From Dasypus novemcinctus (lineage: Eukaryota; Chordata; Mammalia; Cingulata; Dasypodidae): 64,000 nucleotides of DNA. Positions 46,171-58,845 of the stretch are shown in pieces. Location of the stretch: NCBI RefSeq assembly GCF_030445035.2, contig NC_080673.1:193483216-193547215 (forward strand), written 5' to 3'. The notes below the pieces were generated by a model, which was not told the DNA's origin, searched no databases, and worked only from the letters and a program-made list of their open reading frames with translations. Position 1 is the stretch's first letter. Each line of letters starts with the position of its first letter. A program made the translations under genes and the position numbers.

Positions 46171-49100
46171 ACTGTTTAATGAGGGAACATTGGAAGAAAT
46201 TTGTAGCTGTGTATCCTTTGCTGTCAGTGCTGAATGACGCCAGAGGTGCTAAAACAAACCCAAACTAAGAAGAAAATTATACCTCTGCCCCTCTTTAGGG
46301 ATATTATGTAGTTATCTCTTCACAGGACTTAATAACAATTTTTCCTCAGCTTGAGAGATAAACAGAAACTTAAGCAATCTTGACAGCTTCTGATGAAAAT
46401 ATCCCCAAGGTCTTGCAAGTTCCAGTGCTTGTCAGGCACTTCAAGGGCTCTTGAGGATGTGTTCAGATGCCCAAGGACTGAGGAGTATCTTGTGCGAAGA
46501 GCATCTCATTTAAGGAACATCTCGTATGCCTATGGGTGCTGCAGCCAGGCCAGCAAACCACAGGTGGAGACTATAATTACACCAGTAACTGCAGAGAACG
46601 TTGGTGGAGCACTAAATACCTGACCCAAACTCTGCTAACATCCCCATCAGGAAAGTGCTATACCTTGTGCCCACTTTCAGGTGGGAAATGGGGCTTCAGG
46701 TCAAATAACCTGGCTAAGGTCACACAGAATCCAGAACTGTTTTACCCCTAAGCCCACTCTCCTAATGGGCACCCTGGGTGTGGCAATGTTTACCATAGAT
46801 GGCTGGGGATGGATGATGCCATCTGGGAAAGACTGGTGCTGGACAGGTGTTGTTTGACAGGGCACAGGCTGCTTAAGGGGAGGTGGAGGGACAGGCAGCT
46901 CATCTGTCCAAGTCATTCTGCTGGTCCAAACCCTTCAGGAGCTCCCCATGGCCTGCAGAATAAATTCCAAACTCATTGGTGCAGAGTATAGGAGGTGCTT
47001 AGGACCCACCTCCCTCATCCCAGCCCTCCACCCTCATTCCCCTACCGGGCGCTATTGTCCTGCAGTACCCAACCACCTTCCCTTCCCAGAGTGCCCCATG
47101 CTCTCTCAAGCACCTGGGTTTGCCCATGGCCTCTGATCCTTTACTGCCTGGAATTGTCCCCTGCTCCCCAGTACCATGGCAGACTGTAAAGATCCTTTTC
47201 CAATCCTCCTTTTCTGGACTTCTGTAGCTCTCTGTTCTTCCCTCCATGTGACACCTGCCTTCCCTGCCTCCTTCCATCCTTTCTTCTTTCTTTCCACACC
47301 TTTTCATTGGGCACGTCACCTTGGCAGAGGAAAGAGAAGGAGCATCCATTCCCAGAATTCAAGAGAGAAGGGTGGCTGTGGTTGCATCTTTAACACTAGG
47401 GCGCCACCCTCCATCCTCTCCTCCAGAGCATCGGTAGAAGAATCCGTAGCTGGGCAGGGAAGGAGGCAGGCAGGAGAATAATTACCCAAGCTTCTTTTGC
47501 CTCCTGCCCTCTGTTGTACTGCTGGTGCCTCCCAAAGGCCAATCCCAACAGGAAGCAGATGCCAAAAGAGCCCAGCTGCGTCAGAGGGCAAATGAACCCA
47601 GGTAGAGAAAGGTAGAGAAAAGGGACAAGTAGATCTGGTGGCAGGTGGTGAATACCCAGTACTTCCAGGTTAAGGCATTGATGTTTTATCCCATCAGTGA
47701 CAGAGTCCATTGAACAGTTTTATGCAGGAAGGCAACATGGTCAGTTGTGACTTTTAAGAAAGACCATTCTGGCAGCAGTGAGGTTTGAGCTAGGAAGACT
47801 AGCCTAGGGAAGACTAGGGAGACCGAAAGTCCAGGTGAGAGATGGTGGTGGCTGAAAAGGGCATAGACAGAAAAGAAAGAAAGCCAGGTAGATTTGAGAG
47901 AGAGAGAGGGAGAGGGAGGGGAGGGAAGGAGGGAAAAAAAGAGAAAGAGAAGTTGACAGATCTTGGTGAGGATGAATGTCCAGGATTTCTATTTGGGTGA
48001 TCTACTCAATTTTTGTGCCAACAACTGAGATTTTAAAAGTTCAGACAGAGGAATAAACAGATTTAGAGAAAAATGATTGATGAGTTTTGTTTGAGCCAAG
48101 TTAAGCTTAAGCCATTTGTGGGACATCAATGTGTAGATGGATAGCAAGCATTCAGATATGAGTCTAAATATCGAGTTTCTCTGTCCAGAGATTTAGATAG
48201 TAAAACAGCCAGCAGCATATTCTAGTGAAAGACAGATGAGACCTCCCAAGCAGAAGAATCCAGAGAAGTGGACTGAGTTGTATGAGGACACCAACACTAA
48301 AAAGTGAGACTGGGAGGAGGAACCCACAATGAAGACTGACAAGGAAGTAAAGACCAAAGATGGCAAGGAGAACCAGGAGAAGGAATTTGACTGGGAGCCA
48401 AGGGAGTGAAATTTTAAAGCCAACTGCTCTAAATACAGTAATAAGAGAAGGTCAGAGTGCTGACTGGACCTTAGAGGGTCACAGGTGACTTTAGAAAGAG
48501 CAGGTATGACTGAGGTTGCTGGTAGGATTGCCCTGGGTTGAGGAATGCAGTGAAGATGATGCTTGAGAGTGTAGACTACTCTGTTTAGAAGTCTGGATGA
48601 GGCTAGAGAAGAGGATGGGGGGTGGAAGGACAACCAGGTCAATGCAGGGTTTTGGTGTGAAAGGAACTTTGAGGAGGAGGAGGTGGTGGAGAGGGAGAGA
48701 AGGGGGAGAAGGAAAGGCAGGTGATACTGGGAAGGCTCACTGAGGAGGTCCACACCGAGCACCCTCTGTACTCTTAAATTGCCTGATCACCTGTCCATTC
48801 CTGCCACTTGCCTAGGCTGGGAGCTCCTAATTTGTTGGACCACATGGTCTTATTTAATCAGTGTTTGCTGTGTGGATGCATGAGTGCTGGATGGCTGGGT
48901 GCAGGGTGGATATTCAACACTATATAAAGATCAGAACAGAAGAGAAGCATCTTTGGCAAAGGCTTGACAACTTGTACGGAGACTGCCAAGGTTTGAAACA
49001 TGATCTCATCTGATAGAGCTCTATTAACAGACATCTAGAGCAACATCATGGTCCGAAGCAAGGAAATAGTCAAGATTTACTTAACACACACAACCCAGCG

Positions 49101-49221
49101 TCACCAGGCTGGATGGAGACCTTTGTGGTGAGAGTGGAGTAGAATCAGAGTTTGGAAACCAACCATCTTCATGTTTCAATTAATTGGACATTTTTAGAGG
49201 AATGGTGTTTAATTGCTCATT
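46171..49221. other. Intergenic; ancient repeat remnants only
   Basis: A short L2-like piece is at about 46930-47015 ('gaataaattccaaactcattgg'), a GA-rich tract at about 47895-47945, and an L2-like end at about 48780-48870. No exon is supported. Confidence 0.5.
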
Positions 49222-49233
49222 TAAAATGGCTTT

Positions 49234-49321
49234 ATTTTTTGTAAAGAAGTTACTGGAAATTGAACCCAGGACCTCGTACAGGAGAAGCAGGGGCTCAACC
49301 ACTGAGCTGCATCTGCTCCCC
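49234..49321 (-). mobile_element. DAS-SINE monomer, antisense
   Basis: The head complement is at 49245-49321, and the tail complement is a short ATTTTTT run. The 12-bp repeat taaaatggcttt flanks it exactly (49222-49233 and 49322-49333). Confidence 0.9.
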
Positions 49322-49333
49322 TAAAATGGCTTT

Positions 49334-51326
49334 TTAGAAGCTGACTTGGTTGCACTATCTTGCATTTCATCTTGGCGAGGCGGGTCAGTTTCTTTCTCAA
49401 GACATTGATTTAGGGTTTCAGTTGAATTTCTCTCCTACAGCAACAGAGGGTTTGGCCAGTTGCAATGAGAGATGAGGAAGGGCCTCTTGTTCCACTGGTC
49501 AGGCCTCTGAGCCCGGTGGTCTCCAGCTCCCACTGCTCCTATTGGAAATAGGAATATCTTGTGTCTGCAGCTGGCTGGGTCAGCCAGTCAAGGCTTCTGC
49601 GTGGCGGGAGACTGAGAAACCTATTTTGGGAAAGATGGAAGTAAATGGGGGAAATCAAGGAGCTGGTATTTATTTTGATAAGTAACATGAAGCAGCACAA
49701 TGCACCTGCTGGGTCCCAGCTCCACATTCCCCAGTAGTCTGGGGAACCCCCTGCCCCCTGAGCCTCATCTGTAAAAGGGTAATTTACTCCATTATGTTTT
49801 AATTGTCCTCCCCGTGTGCTCTACCCTGTTCTAGACACTTGCAGTGAACAGTAATGACACTCCTTCTTTAGGCTGATTTAAAGACTGTGTATAGAACAAT
49901 CTAGTGATGAATCCACACAAGGGGCTGCATTCTCGGTAACCACAATGATGATGGCACGTCTCATACATGCCATGAAGCATGATCCAAGAGTGCCCCGTGG
50001 AGAGGGACATTTTGAATGTCTTGGGGTGCACTGAGTTCCATGAAGCCAGGGGCCAGGTCTGCCTTATTTATTTGCCTCTCTAAATCTCCAGCATGGGGCC
50101 TGGCAGCCAATGATACTTGGCCATCAATAATAAAGCCTTCTCAATCGACTGTTACCTAATGAAGTCATGTCATCTCTCCCAAGTTTGTGTTCTCTGGCTG
50201 GAAGGACATGTGTCCCAGAGCCCTTCTGATAACTGGAGGAAATGTGAGGTGCTGGGAGGAGTATGGGGCCCAGAGCAGCTGCTCAGGACATCCAGTGAGG
50301 TCCTTTGGGCAGTTTCCTATTTGTAGACTTAAGGCCAGGTTTAATTTTCTCAACTCATGGGATCTGATTCTCAGACAGCCTGAGTGAGAAAGCCTCGGGG
50401 CTCATCCAGCGATCCTCCACATTTAAAGGCAAGGAAATAGGGAAATGTGAAGGGACGTGCCCACTGTCACTCACTCCATGAGAGAAAGAGCTGGGACAGG
50501 CTCAGGAAGGGACCCAGGAAACCCCAGCCAGTACCCTGGAGGCAGTTCTGCTGTAACTAGTGAGATAAACCGTAGGCTGGGGAAACAGTTCAATCAGATT
50601 AAGTCAGATTACGGACTGGTACAGTCCCAACGTGTGGGAGTATAACGTGATCAGAAATGCCTGGAGGAGGCTGGCTGGCAGAGCCGGGGCTTGAGAAGGG
50701 GAGGCACGGAGGGATTTGCAATCAGAGGGAACAGTCTGTGCTGGAGCTCAGAGATGAGAACGAGTGTGGCCTATCCAGGAGAGCCAAGCTGTGGGAAAGG
50801 GAAGGGACCGTATCTGCAGCAAGTCCCTATTGCACACCTGCCAGGCTTTCCAGCCCACCTCACTTCAGCCTTCCTATAACTAGACACACAGATTCTTTGT
50901 GTGTGTGTGTGTCATTTTCTAGTTGGGGAAACTGAGGTTCCTTGGTAACTGGCAAGGCAGATATTCGAAGGTGTTCTAATTGAAGACAGAGCTCCTGGGC
51001 TTTTCACAAGGCCCTGTGGGGCTTCCTGGCATGGCTAAATGGGGCTTTATTGGTGATGAGAGCTCCCATCTGGATGTGTTGGATGCTGCATCTAACCCAA
51101 AGTGCTGGGGGACCCAGGGCACATAATTTTGCCTCTCACCCTCCTCTTCTTCTCTGTAGTGTGGAGAGCGATGGCTCCTTTTAAGTAACGGTGACCATAG
51201 GCCTGCCTCAGACCAGACAGGGGGCGGGTTCCTGTGCCTGCTTCTCACCCCAGGACCCGGGCTGATGGGGTGCCACGTCAGAAGGAGTGCAGTGTGTCAG
51301 ATGTGGCTTTTAAACCTTCCACAGTG
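49334..51326. other. Intergenic, nothing recognised
   Basis: A short (GT)n run is at about 50898-50911. No gene or named repeat is supported. Confidence 0.5.
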
Positions 51327-51515
51327 CAGGGGTTCTTAACAAGGGGTCCATGAGCTTGAATTGAAATTCAAAACGACATTCTTGTGGGGACATGTTGGTG
51401 CGGGTGTGATAGATTTATTAAATAATACACGTATAGTGTGGACTTAGCAAGGGGTCCGCGGTTTTCACCTGACTGGCAGAGGGGTCCGTGGAACAAAAAA
51501 GGTTAAGAACTCCTG
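51327..51515. mobile_element. hAT-type MITE with terminal inverted repeats
   Basis: It begins CAGGGGTTCTTAAC and ends GGTTAAGAACTCCTG, inverted repeats with one mismatch, typical of Charlie-like hAT elements. 'aaggggtcc' and 'aggggtccgtgg' recur internally. An 8-bp duplication is no longer visible. Confidence 0.75.
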
Positions 51516-52925
51516 ACTTAACACCCATTTCTGCGTCTTCGCCCAAAGCTTGCCTTCTTACCATTCATCTAGAAAAGAGGAAACTTGAAACATGAAAGCT
51601 TACAACAGGATCATCCTGAACCTTGGCAGGAGCTTAGTACAGACCTGCGTTCTTTCCATTTTAGGGTTCCCCATGAGACTTTAAACTTTGGGGCGAGGAA
51701 TTTAGGCATAATTTTAGGAATTTAGCCCTTTGAGATTTTTGAGGAGGGAAGGATCGAAGTGCTAAAGTTCAATACTTTGATGAAAGCAGTCACCCAAGGG
51801 GAGCTGTAGGTAAACAACTCTGCAGATAGAGTGCAGGTGGGAGAAGCAGAAAGATGGGAGCCATGGAAAAGCTACTGGGATAATCCAGGGCAACCTGGAC
51901 TTAAAATGGTGTCAGCAAATCCTACAAGACACTTTTATTCTATGAGCACTTATTGAGTGCCTACTTTGGGCTAGGCACTAGAGATGGAGAAATGGGGAAG
52001 AAGAGCCCGACTGTGGAGCCTCTTCAGTCTTTTTGGGTTTGTCAGACTGAGGTAAATTAAATTTGTCTGGTCTCCCAACCTCTGTGCTCACCCCTGGGCT
52101 CACATTGGCGCAAGACCCAATTTTGTTGTATCCCTTAAGAAGTAAACCCAAAACATACCATTAATGAGTGGTGTGCATTTGACTGAAGAGATGGTGGGGA
52201 GGCTGAGGGGAGCGTTACGTGGCCCACCCAGGGCAACACTTACCGCCGTCCCCATCAACGTCACTCTGTTTCCACCACCTGACCATGGGTTGCCTCATCC
52301 TCCACTCCCATCTTTCTAAAGAGCTCCTTGGTCTTTTACGAAGCAATTTAGAACTCTCTTAACCACTCAGGGATTGCCATCCGATGCCCATTTGGTGCAT
52401 ATCAGGCAAACAACCCACCCTCCTTAGAACTCACTACCTTCAGAAGGGAAAGGAGAGGTTGGGAAAGAATAAGTATCCACTTCATCCAACTCTATCAGTT
52501 GCTTTCTGGGATACTCTATTTACAGAGGTGACAGTCGCAGCTGCAGCATGTCTATTACCTAGGCTTCTCTCAGGGGCCTCTGAGAAGCCAACGCTGATTA
52601 TTCCCTCCTGCCTCACCGGACATCTCCCCTCTGCCTTGAGGCTCTACCTTGTCAGGCAGGAAGAGGGGCAAGTTTGCCTGCTCTGCCAGCTGGGCCAGCT
52701 GAGGGGGGTGCGTTTGTCACTCTCTTTCATCTACACCTTAGTGCTCAGACTCAAAGGCCTTGGGGCAGGAGACAGAGGCCCTCACTGGCTCTCTTCCTGA
52801 CAGCTCTCCCCCCACAGAGGTTCTGGAAAAGCTCAGCTCCTGGCAACATACAGGTAGAACTAATGTTCCTTAGCAAAGGAGTATTTAGAAATGTTCTTTC
52901 TAGTAATGTTGAAGTAACTATTAAA
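51516..52925. other. Intergenic, nothing recognised
   Basis: Eroded L2/MIR-like words are at about 51950-51990 ('cttattgagtgcctacttt'). No exon is supported. Confidence 0.45.
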
Positions 52926-52941
52926 TATTATTGGTATTTTT

Positions 52942-52984
52942 TTTATTGACTTTGTAATAATATTACATTAAAAATATATATATG
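52942..52984 (-). mobile_element. 43-bp L1 insertion (3' terminus only), antisense
   Basis: The complement reads CATATATATATTTTTAATG... through AAAGTCAATAAA, the same last bases as the L1 at 45244-45286 apart from one AT unit. It is flanked by the perfect 16-bp repeat tattattggtattttt (52926-52941 and 52985-53000). Confidence 0.88.
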
Positions 52985-53765
52985 TATTATTGGTATTTTT
53001 AATACAAAACTTAAAAAATACTTAATGAGTAGCATATCATACTAATGAAAAAGGCCACCGTACTGAAAATATGAAACTGCTTGCTGTTAGGATGTGCTTC
53101 ACGCTGCCTGGCCCAGATGCAGAACTGCTGGCAGGTTCTGCCTCCTCCACCACCGCCCAGGAGGAGGGCGGCACGTCTTATCCATTGTTCTAGGGCAGCT
53201 GTCCTCACTTCAGGCAGCATCTAAAGCTTCCACAGACCTTGGAGAGGGCCTATGACAGCGCCCTTCCCCTCAGAGAGGCCGGTCTAGCCAAGGGCCCATT
53301 TGCCCCACTTAGCCCCACACAGGTCAGAGTCTGTGCTTTGTGTATGGAACCAGCCAGGTTTGGACTCGGGCTCTCAGGTGAGGAGGGGTGGACAGAACAG
53401 GACCAGCGGATGGCACAGGACAATCCCTCCTCTTAAGGAGTGAACAAAACGAACAAACCAGGACCACGAGCAGGTCCTCCAACCTCTGTGTGGCCCTTTC
53501 CCAGAAAAAAGAAGGTAAGGAGGAAGGAGAAACTCTACCACCTGCAGAATTTCTTACACAAAGCCTTCTTGTTCCCAAGAATGCTAACTGATTGCTACCA
53601 TTCTATGAGAGACCTGGGAGTAAACCTCAACCCTGCTGCTCTGGGCTGCCAATGAAATAAGAAGGTCGTGCTTTGGGTCTAAAGAGGACATCAAAGGAAG
53701 CAAGACATCTCCCACTTTCAAGGAGTCACCTGCTCAAGGACTGAGCTGGGCTGTGCCTTGCAGTC

Positions 53766-54192
53766 TGTCTTAGTTTCCCAGCTGCTAAAACAAATACCAC
53801 ACAATGGTTTGGGTTAGCAATGGGAGTTTATTGGCTCATGGTTTCAGAGACCAGAAGGCTGGCTGCCTCCCAAGGCTGGTATCTCCTGGTTGACCAGCAA
53901 TCTTTGGGGTTCTTGGCTTTTCTGGCACATGGAATCTCTTTTCCTTTCTTTTCTGGGTTCTGTTGACTTCCATCTTCTGCCTCCTCCTCATGGGGTCTGT
54001 CTGTATCTAATTTCCTTTCCTTAATAAGGACTCCTTTGGTTTAGGCATGCTTTACCTAATAACATCTTCCAAGGTCCTGTTTACCTAATAACATCTTCCA
54101 AGGTCCTGTTTACAAATGTGTTCACACCCACAAGACCCAGGGTTGGGACCTGAAAATAACTTTTGTGGGGGACACGATTCAATCCTCAACAC
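53766..54192 (+). repeat. Unnamed repeat family A, copy 3, with 29-bp tandem duplication
   Basis: It opens 'ctgtcttagtttcccagctgc' and 'gggagtttattggctcatgg' and ends 'gacacgattcaatcctcaac'. A 29-bp unit beginning tttacctaataacatcttcc is duplicated exactly at 54051-54079 and 54080-54108. Confidence 0.65.
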
Positions 54193-54611
54193 AAGGCAAC
54201 CACCTGCATCCATTTGTAAAACCAAGGCCACTGACCCACTGTTGGCTGAGAGTAGGAAGCCACGTGAGCAGCAGAAAATGGGCACTGAGCATTACTGATG
54301 GGCTTCACTTTAGGTTTAGATTTGTCTTGGATGGGCACTAAGGGGAGAGTAAAAATTCTCAGTCTTCTTATGTTCTGAAACTTGGGTTTCACTGGGATTA
54401 ACAAAATCAAAGCAAGGCCTAGGGCAGAGCTGTGAGTCACTGGTAAACTTGACAGGTCTTAGATCAAGGAGAATTAGCACTAGTAAATATTTACAACATG
54501 TCCTGGCGTTCCAGTGAAGTTTGTCAGAATCCATAGCATACCTAACACAGGTGGGAGAGTGGAAAGGCCTCTTCTAGGAAACTTGGAAACATCTGAAAAA
54601 ATATGTCTGAA

Positions 54612-54815
54612 AATTGGGGAATAGATGTGACTCAAGCAGTTGAACACTTGCCATTGTTTCCCAATGCTTCTTAAACAACAACAACAACAACAAACAAACC
54701 AACAAATGAAAAAATGAACTCAAGGGAGCTGTTGTGGCTCCGTGGTTGAGCATCGGCCTTCCACATACGCGGTCCCAGGTTCAATCCCCTATCCTCCTGG
54801 TACCTCAAAAAGAAG
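54612..54815 (+). mobile_element. Two DAS-SINE monomers in tandem
   Basis: Heads are at about 54618 (AATAGATGTGACTCAAGCAG) and about 54725 (GGAGCTGTTGTGGCTCCGTG), separated by a (CAA)n-type tail. The left monomer is degenerate. An L1 begins within about 6 bp of the right end. Confidence 0.78.
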
Positions 54816-54820
54816 AAAGG

Positions 54821-56945
54821 AATATCTGTACATTAGCTACAGCAAATATAATAGGAACATGTAAAAAGATCATTGTCGGGGAAGGGACAAAAGGTTTGAT
54901 GTTGGATATGTGGGAGTACCATATATTGTATATGTGAATTACTGTGATCTAAAAGTTATGTGAAGACAAACTTAATGATAAGAAAAAAAAAAAAAAAAAA
55001 GGATGAGACACCAAGGAAGAAATGGAAGAAATTGCCTTGCCACTGTACATACAGGGCAGCACCTATAGCAGTGATGAAAGGCAAAATGTCAAAAACAAAG
55101 CTTTTTCATTTTTTCATTTTCCTGATACCCCAATCTATTTTTCCTTTATTTAATTTTTCTAAATTAGTATGTATTCTATATCTAACCTTTAAACCCATCA
55201 CTATATTCCATTTTACTATTAATGGAACCTGGCAGTATATTGGGCTTCCTTTTTGAAGAAGTTTTGGACTACAGAGAGGTTCAACTAAGGCAGGAGAGGA
55301 GCACTTGTGCCAGGTGTTATTGGTGGGGGCACATGGTTGGGAGGGAGTTCTCCAGGGCATGTATACAGGATACATAGAAAGGTTTGGATATTTTCATAGT
55401 GGCTTCAGTTGGAAATGACAGATGAGAGAGTGCTGAGTTCCTGACCAGGGAAGCACCATTACATTCCCCAATGGAACAGCAATAATTCCCTAAGTTCAAT
55501 GGCAAAGGCCAACAAAGATGGATGGTCCAACAATGAGCCCTTGATACTGATGGCGCTGATTATGAGCCTGTGTGCCTGAAATATGAACTAGGCCTAGAGC
55601 TGCAGGGTGCCTAAGAGTTACCTCCTGACAGCCTCCATATTGCTCAAATGTGGCCACTCTCTAAGCCAAACTCAGCATGTAAATGCATTGCCTTCCCCGC
55701 AACATAGGACATGACTCCCAGGGATGAACCTCCCTGGAACCAAGGGATTACTACCAAGCACCAGCTGATGATGTAACAAGAAAAATAACTTGAATAAAGA
55801 GTTCAACTCAGACCGGCAGAATATCTCAACCTACATGTATTATCAGGTGTTAAAAACTGCTTTTTGACTTTGGATAAAAGGGTGAAATGGAAAGGACAAG
55901 TGAGTTTATATGGCTATGAGTCTCCACAAAAGAGTCAGGCAGTCATCAGAGGGATGATGCTTATGCAAGTCTCAGCAGGGTACTAGAGACAGCCAAGGTA
56001 GATGGAAACCCAGGTACTGATTCTCCTGAGGGCTGCAGAGACTCACAGGTTCTATGGTCATGGCAGATGGCTCTGGAGTTCAGGGCCATGTCAGTTAGAT
56101 CTACTTTGGAGTCTGTGTTCCTGAATGTGATTGAGTTGGACTCAGATATGACCTTTCTATACATGCCTCTTCTGTTTCTTTTACTGGACCTGTGGTTGGC
56201 ATTTAGGTTTGTGTATACTCAGGAGACCTGAATCTCTGAACTGTCCATGTGAGGGCCAGGTCCTGGGCCTCAGTAGACTTGCAGTTCCTACCCTCTGGTT
56301 TCTTGGACTTATCCTGGCCAGCTGACAGGGAGGTGAGGGGGGTCAACCACCACACCAGGGAGCCAAGAGTGCCTACAGCTGCAAGTAGGAGAATTGCAAC
56401 CATCATCCACGTGGAATCTAAGCTCCCTCTTGATGTAGAGCGTGATTGGACATAACCATCCCAGGGTCCACAGGATGGAGGAATAGAGTGGACTTATTAG
56501 TGTTCTGCTGGAGAACTATTGTGATTAGTAAGGGAAGAAATTGTAGTAGTAATGTGGAGAGGGTGGCCATGGTGGCTGCTGATGGTAGGGAGATGGAAGA
56601 AGAGATAAGGTGTGAGGGCATCTTCAGGATTTGGAATTGTCCTAGGTGGTGCTACAGGGACAGATGCTGGACATTGTGTGTCCTGTCGTGGCCCACAGGG
56701 TGGACTGGGGGACAATGTGGACTACAATGTGGACCACTGTCCATATGGTGCAGCAGTGCTCCAGAATGTATTCTCCAGGTGCACTCAATGTGCCACAATG
56801 ATGGAAGAGGTTGTTGATGTGGGAGGGGGTGGGGTGGGTGGGGTGGGAGGTTATATGGGGACCTCATATTTTTTGAATGTAACATTTAAAAGAAAATAAA
56901 GCATAAAAAATAAAAAATATTAATACTAAAACAAAAAAGAAAGAA
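54821..56945 (+). mobile_element. L1-type element, long non-coding 3' region, 2.1 kb
   Basis: This is the longest sense copy of the family in the window. It contains an internal A18 run (54983-55000), blocks shared with 8340-9008, 39403-40110 and 44697-45200, a G-rich tract (about 56818-56860) and an A-rich end with AATAAA. No reverse transcriptase or endonuclease reading frame is recognisable anywhere in it, so it is either a very long 3' UTR or a non-autonomous derivative. Confidence 0.8.
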
Positions 56946-58074
56946 AACCTTTTTTTTTTTTTTTGTCTGAAAATAGATTACATATCTTCCTGATTTCTTA
57001 GGTAAATTTAATTTAAAGGGAGGGGATGACTGTTGAATGGAGGTCCAAAGCACACACTCACCTGTCAGGAGAACACAGGAGCTTTAGTGCCTAATAATAT
57101 CTGTTCTGATGGCTTGAGGGACATTTGTTTTATTTCTTTTTGGCTTTTTGTAAAGTGGCAGTAACACTAATTTTTATTAGTAGAATTAAGAGTCAGTTTA
57201 TTGATTCTTAAAATGAACTCTAAGCACAAACTATGTACCACCTTAATTAATCCCATGAAGTAAATGTTACTCTCCCCGTTTACCGATGCGGTAAGGAAGA
57301 CAGAGAAAGTAAATAATTTTCCCAGAAATTTATAACCAGAAAACAGAGGAGCTGGGACTTGAACCCAGGACCATCAGGCATTGAGCCCGATCTCCTGACC
57401 TTGTCTCACTACTGAACAACTCACATAACCAGCTTAGTGACTCCTGATGACGGGGTGGTCCCACGTTTTAACTAAAGCAAGGCCCCAAAATGACACTGAA
57501 CCATATCCAAGTAGCCAAGAGTGCAGCCCTGGCAGGTGGGTGCTGGGGGGCATTTCCTGATGCCGTCCAGTGCACCTTACCACCCATTTAGGGAGCGCCA
57601 CCCCCATCAGGACAGTCCCCACGGAAGCTTCCCCCACTCTGGACTGGCCCTTCTCCTGCTGGTATTTGGTGTTTCCTTCTGTTTTGTGATCGTTTCTTTC
57701 GTTTTCCCGGAGATCATAAATGAGCTTTTCACCAGCGTTGCCTAATTAGGAACTTGTCTCCGTCAGCATCAAGTGCCTGCCCTGGACTCAATCTCGAAGT
57801 TTAGCGACCTGAGCCCTGCCTCAGCTCTTTGGCTTTCAACAGTGTCTTTGAGCGCTTGGCGTTCCCCGTGTGGCAAATTTGGTTATGTGTTCACAGAGCA
57901 AGGAGCAGGTCCACGCCCCACCCTACCCTTTCTATATGCTGAGCCCTCTGAACTGAGTGCCTGTGTGAGCACAGGTAGGTCATTGACCCACACTGCCCCT
58001 TCATCTCAGGCCACTCACTTAGCAAACATCCCCTGTGGCCTTCTAAGCGCCAGCCCCAGGGTACATGGCATGGT
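56946..58074. other. Intergenic; MIR/L2 remnant
   Basis: A 'ggagctgggacttgaaccca' block at about 57349 is MIR/L2-like. Otherwise nothing is recognised. Confidence 0.45.
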
Positions 58075-58262
58075 GTTGTTGTTAAGAGCCACGTTTTGGA
58101 GCCAAGAGCCTGGAGTCAAACCCGGGCCCATCACCTTGTCACCTGGGTGACCTGGGCCAGTCACATCCTTGTCAGTGCCACTGTGGATGAAATGGGGATA
58201 AAACAGGTGCAGATCTCAGCACTGCTGAGAGGCTTCAGGGTGGGAGCTGTGTAAGCAGGTGC
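58075..58262 (+). repeat. MIR-type ancient SINE
   Basis: 'gagcctggagtcaaacccgg', 'ctgggccagtcacatccttg' and 'gaaatggggataaaacaggt' in MIR order. Confidence 0.65.
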
Positions 58263-58735
58263 TCAGAAAGTTCCAGTTTCCTTCTCCCGCTTCCTCCTTG
58301 AGGCTCTCGGCAATTTACTCACAGGGCAGAGTTTACAAAACAGCATTTCTGGTAGAGGAACCAGTAGTCCCAGTTTGAGAATGAGGGGTTCCCAAGACAC
58401 ATGCCTTGCAGGGCTTACGCCAGGAAAGTGCTGGGCAAACTGGGATGATCCATGATTTGGGGGTTCCGCCATCCCTGGGCAGATGGGGCCACCTCCCCAA
58501 CTCCGGCACCCCCTGCAATGGGCTCCTTAACTGGCCGCCGGCTTCTTGTTCTCACAGATACCTCAGGATCCTTTAAAAGGGTCGGAGTGTCCACTCATTA
58601 GGATGCTTCTTCCAGGCCAAGAGGTGGTTTAGTTTCATGAGAGATTGTCGAGGTGTCCATGAGCCATTGTTGTCTTTCCCCGTGAAACGTACACAAACCT
58701 CAACAGCCTCCAAGAGAAATGCAGAGAGAACCTCA

Positions 58736-58835
58736 GTGGTTTCTTTCGTTGTTGTTTTTTGGAGGTACCAGGGATCAAACCCAGGACCTCGTACCTGTGA
58801 AGCAGGCACTCAACCACTGAGCGACACCCGCTCTC
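58736..58835 (-). mobile_element. DAS-SINE monomer, antisense
   Basis: The GTTGTT-rich tail complement precedes the head complement ('gggatcaaacccaggacctc' to 'gcgacacccgctctc'). The repeat gagaacctca flanks it (58726-58735 and 58836-58845). Confidence 0.9.
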
Positions 58836-58845
58836 GAGAACCTCA

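Noticed and set aside
48193-48762. 189-aa minus-strand open frame
   Set aside because: Low-complexity Ser/Leu-rich translation of purine-rich DNA; no domain or conservation signal visible.
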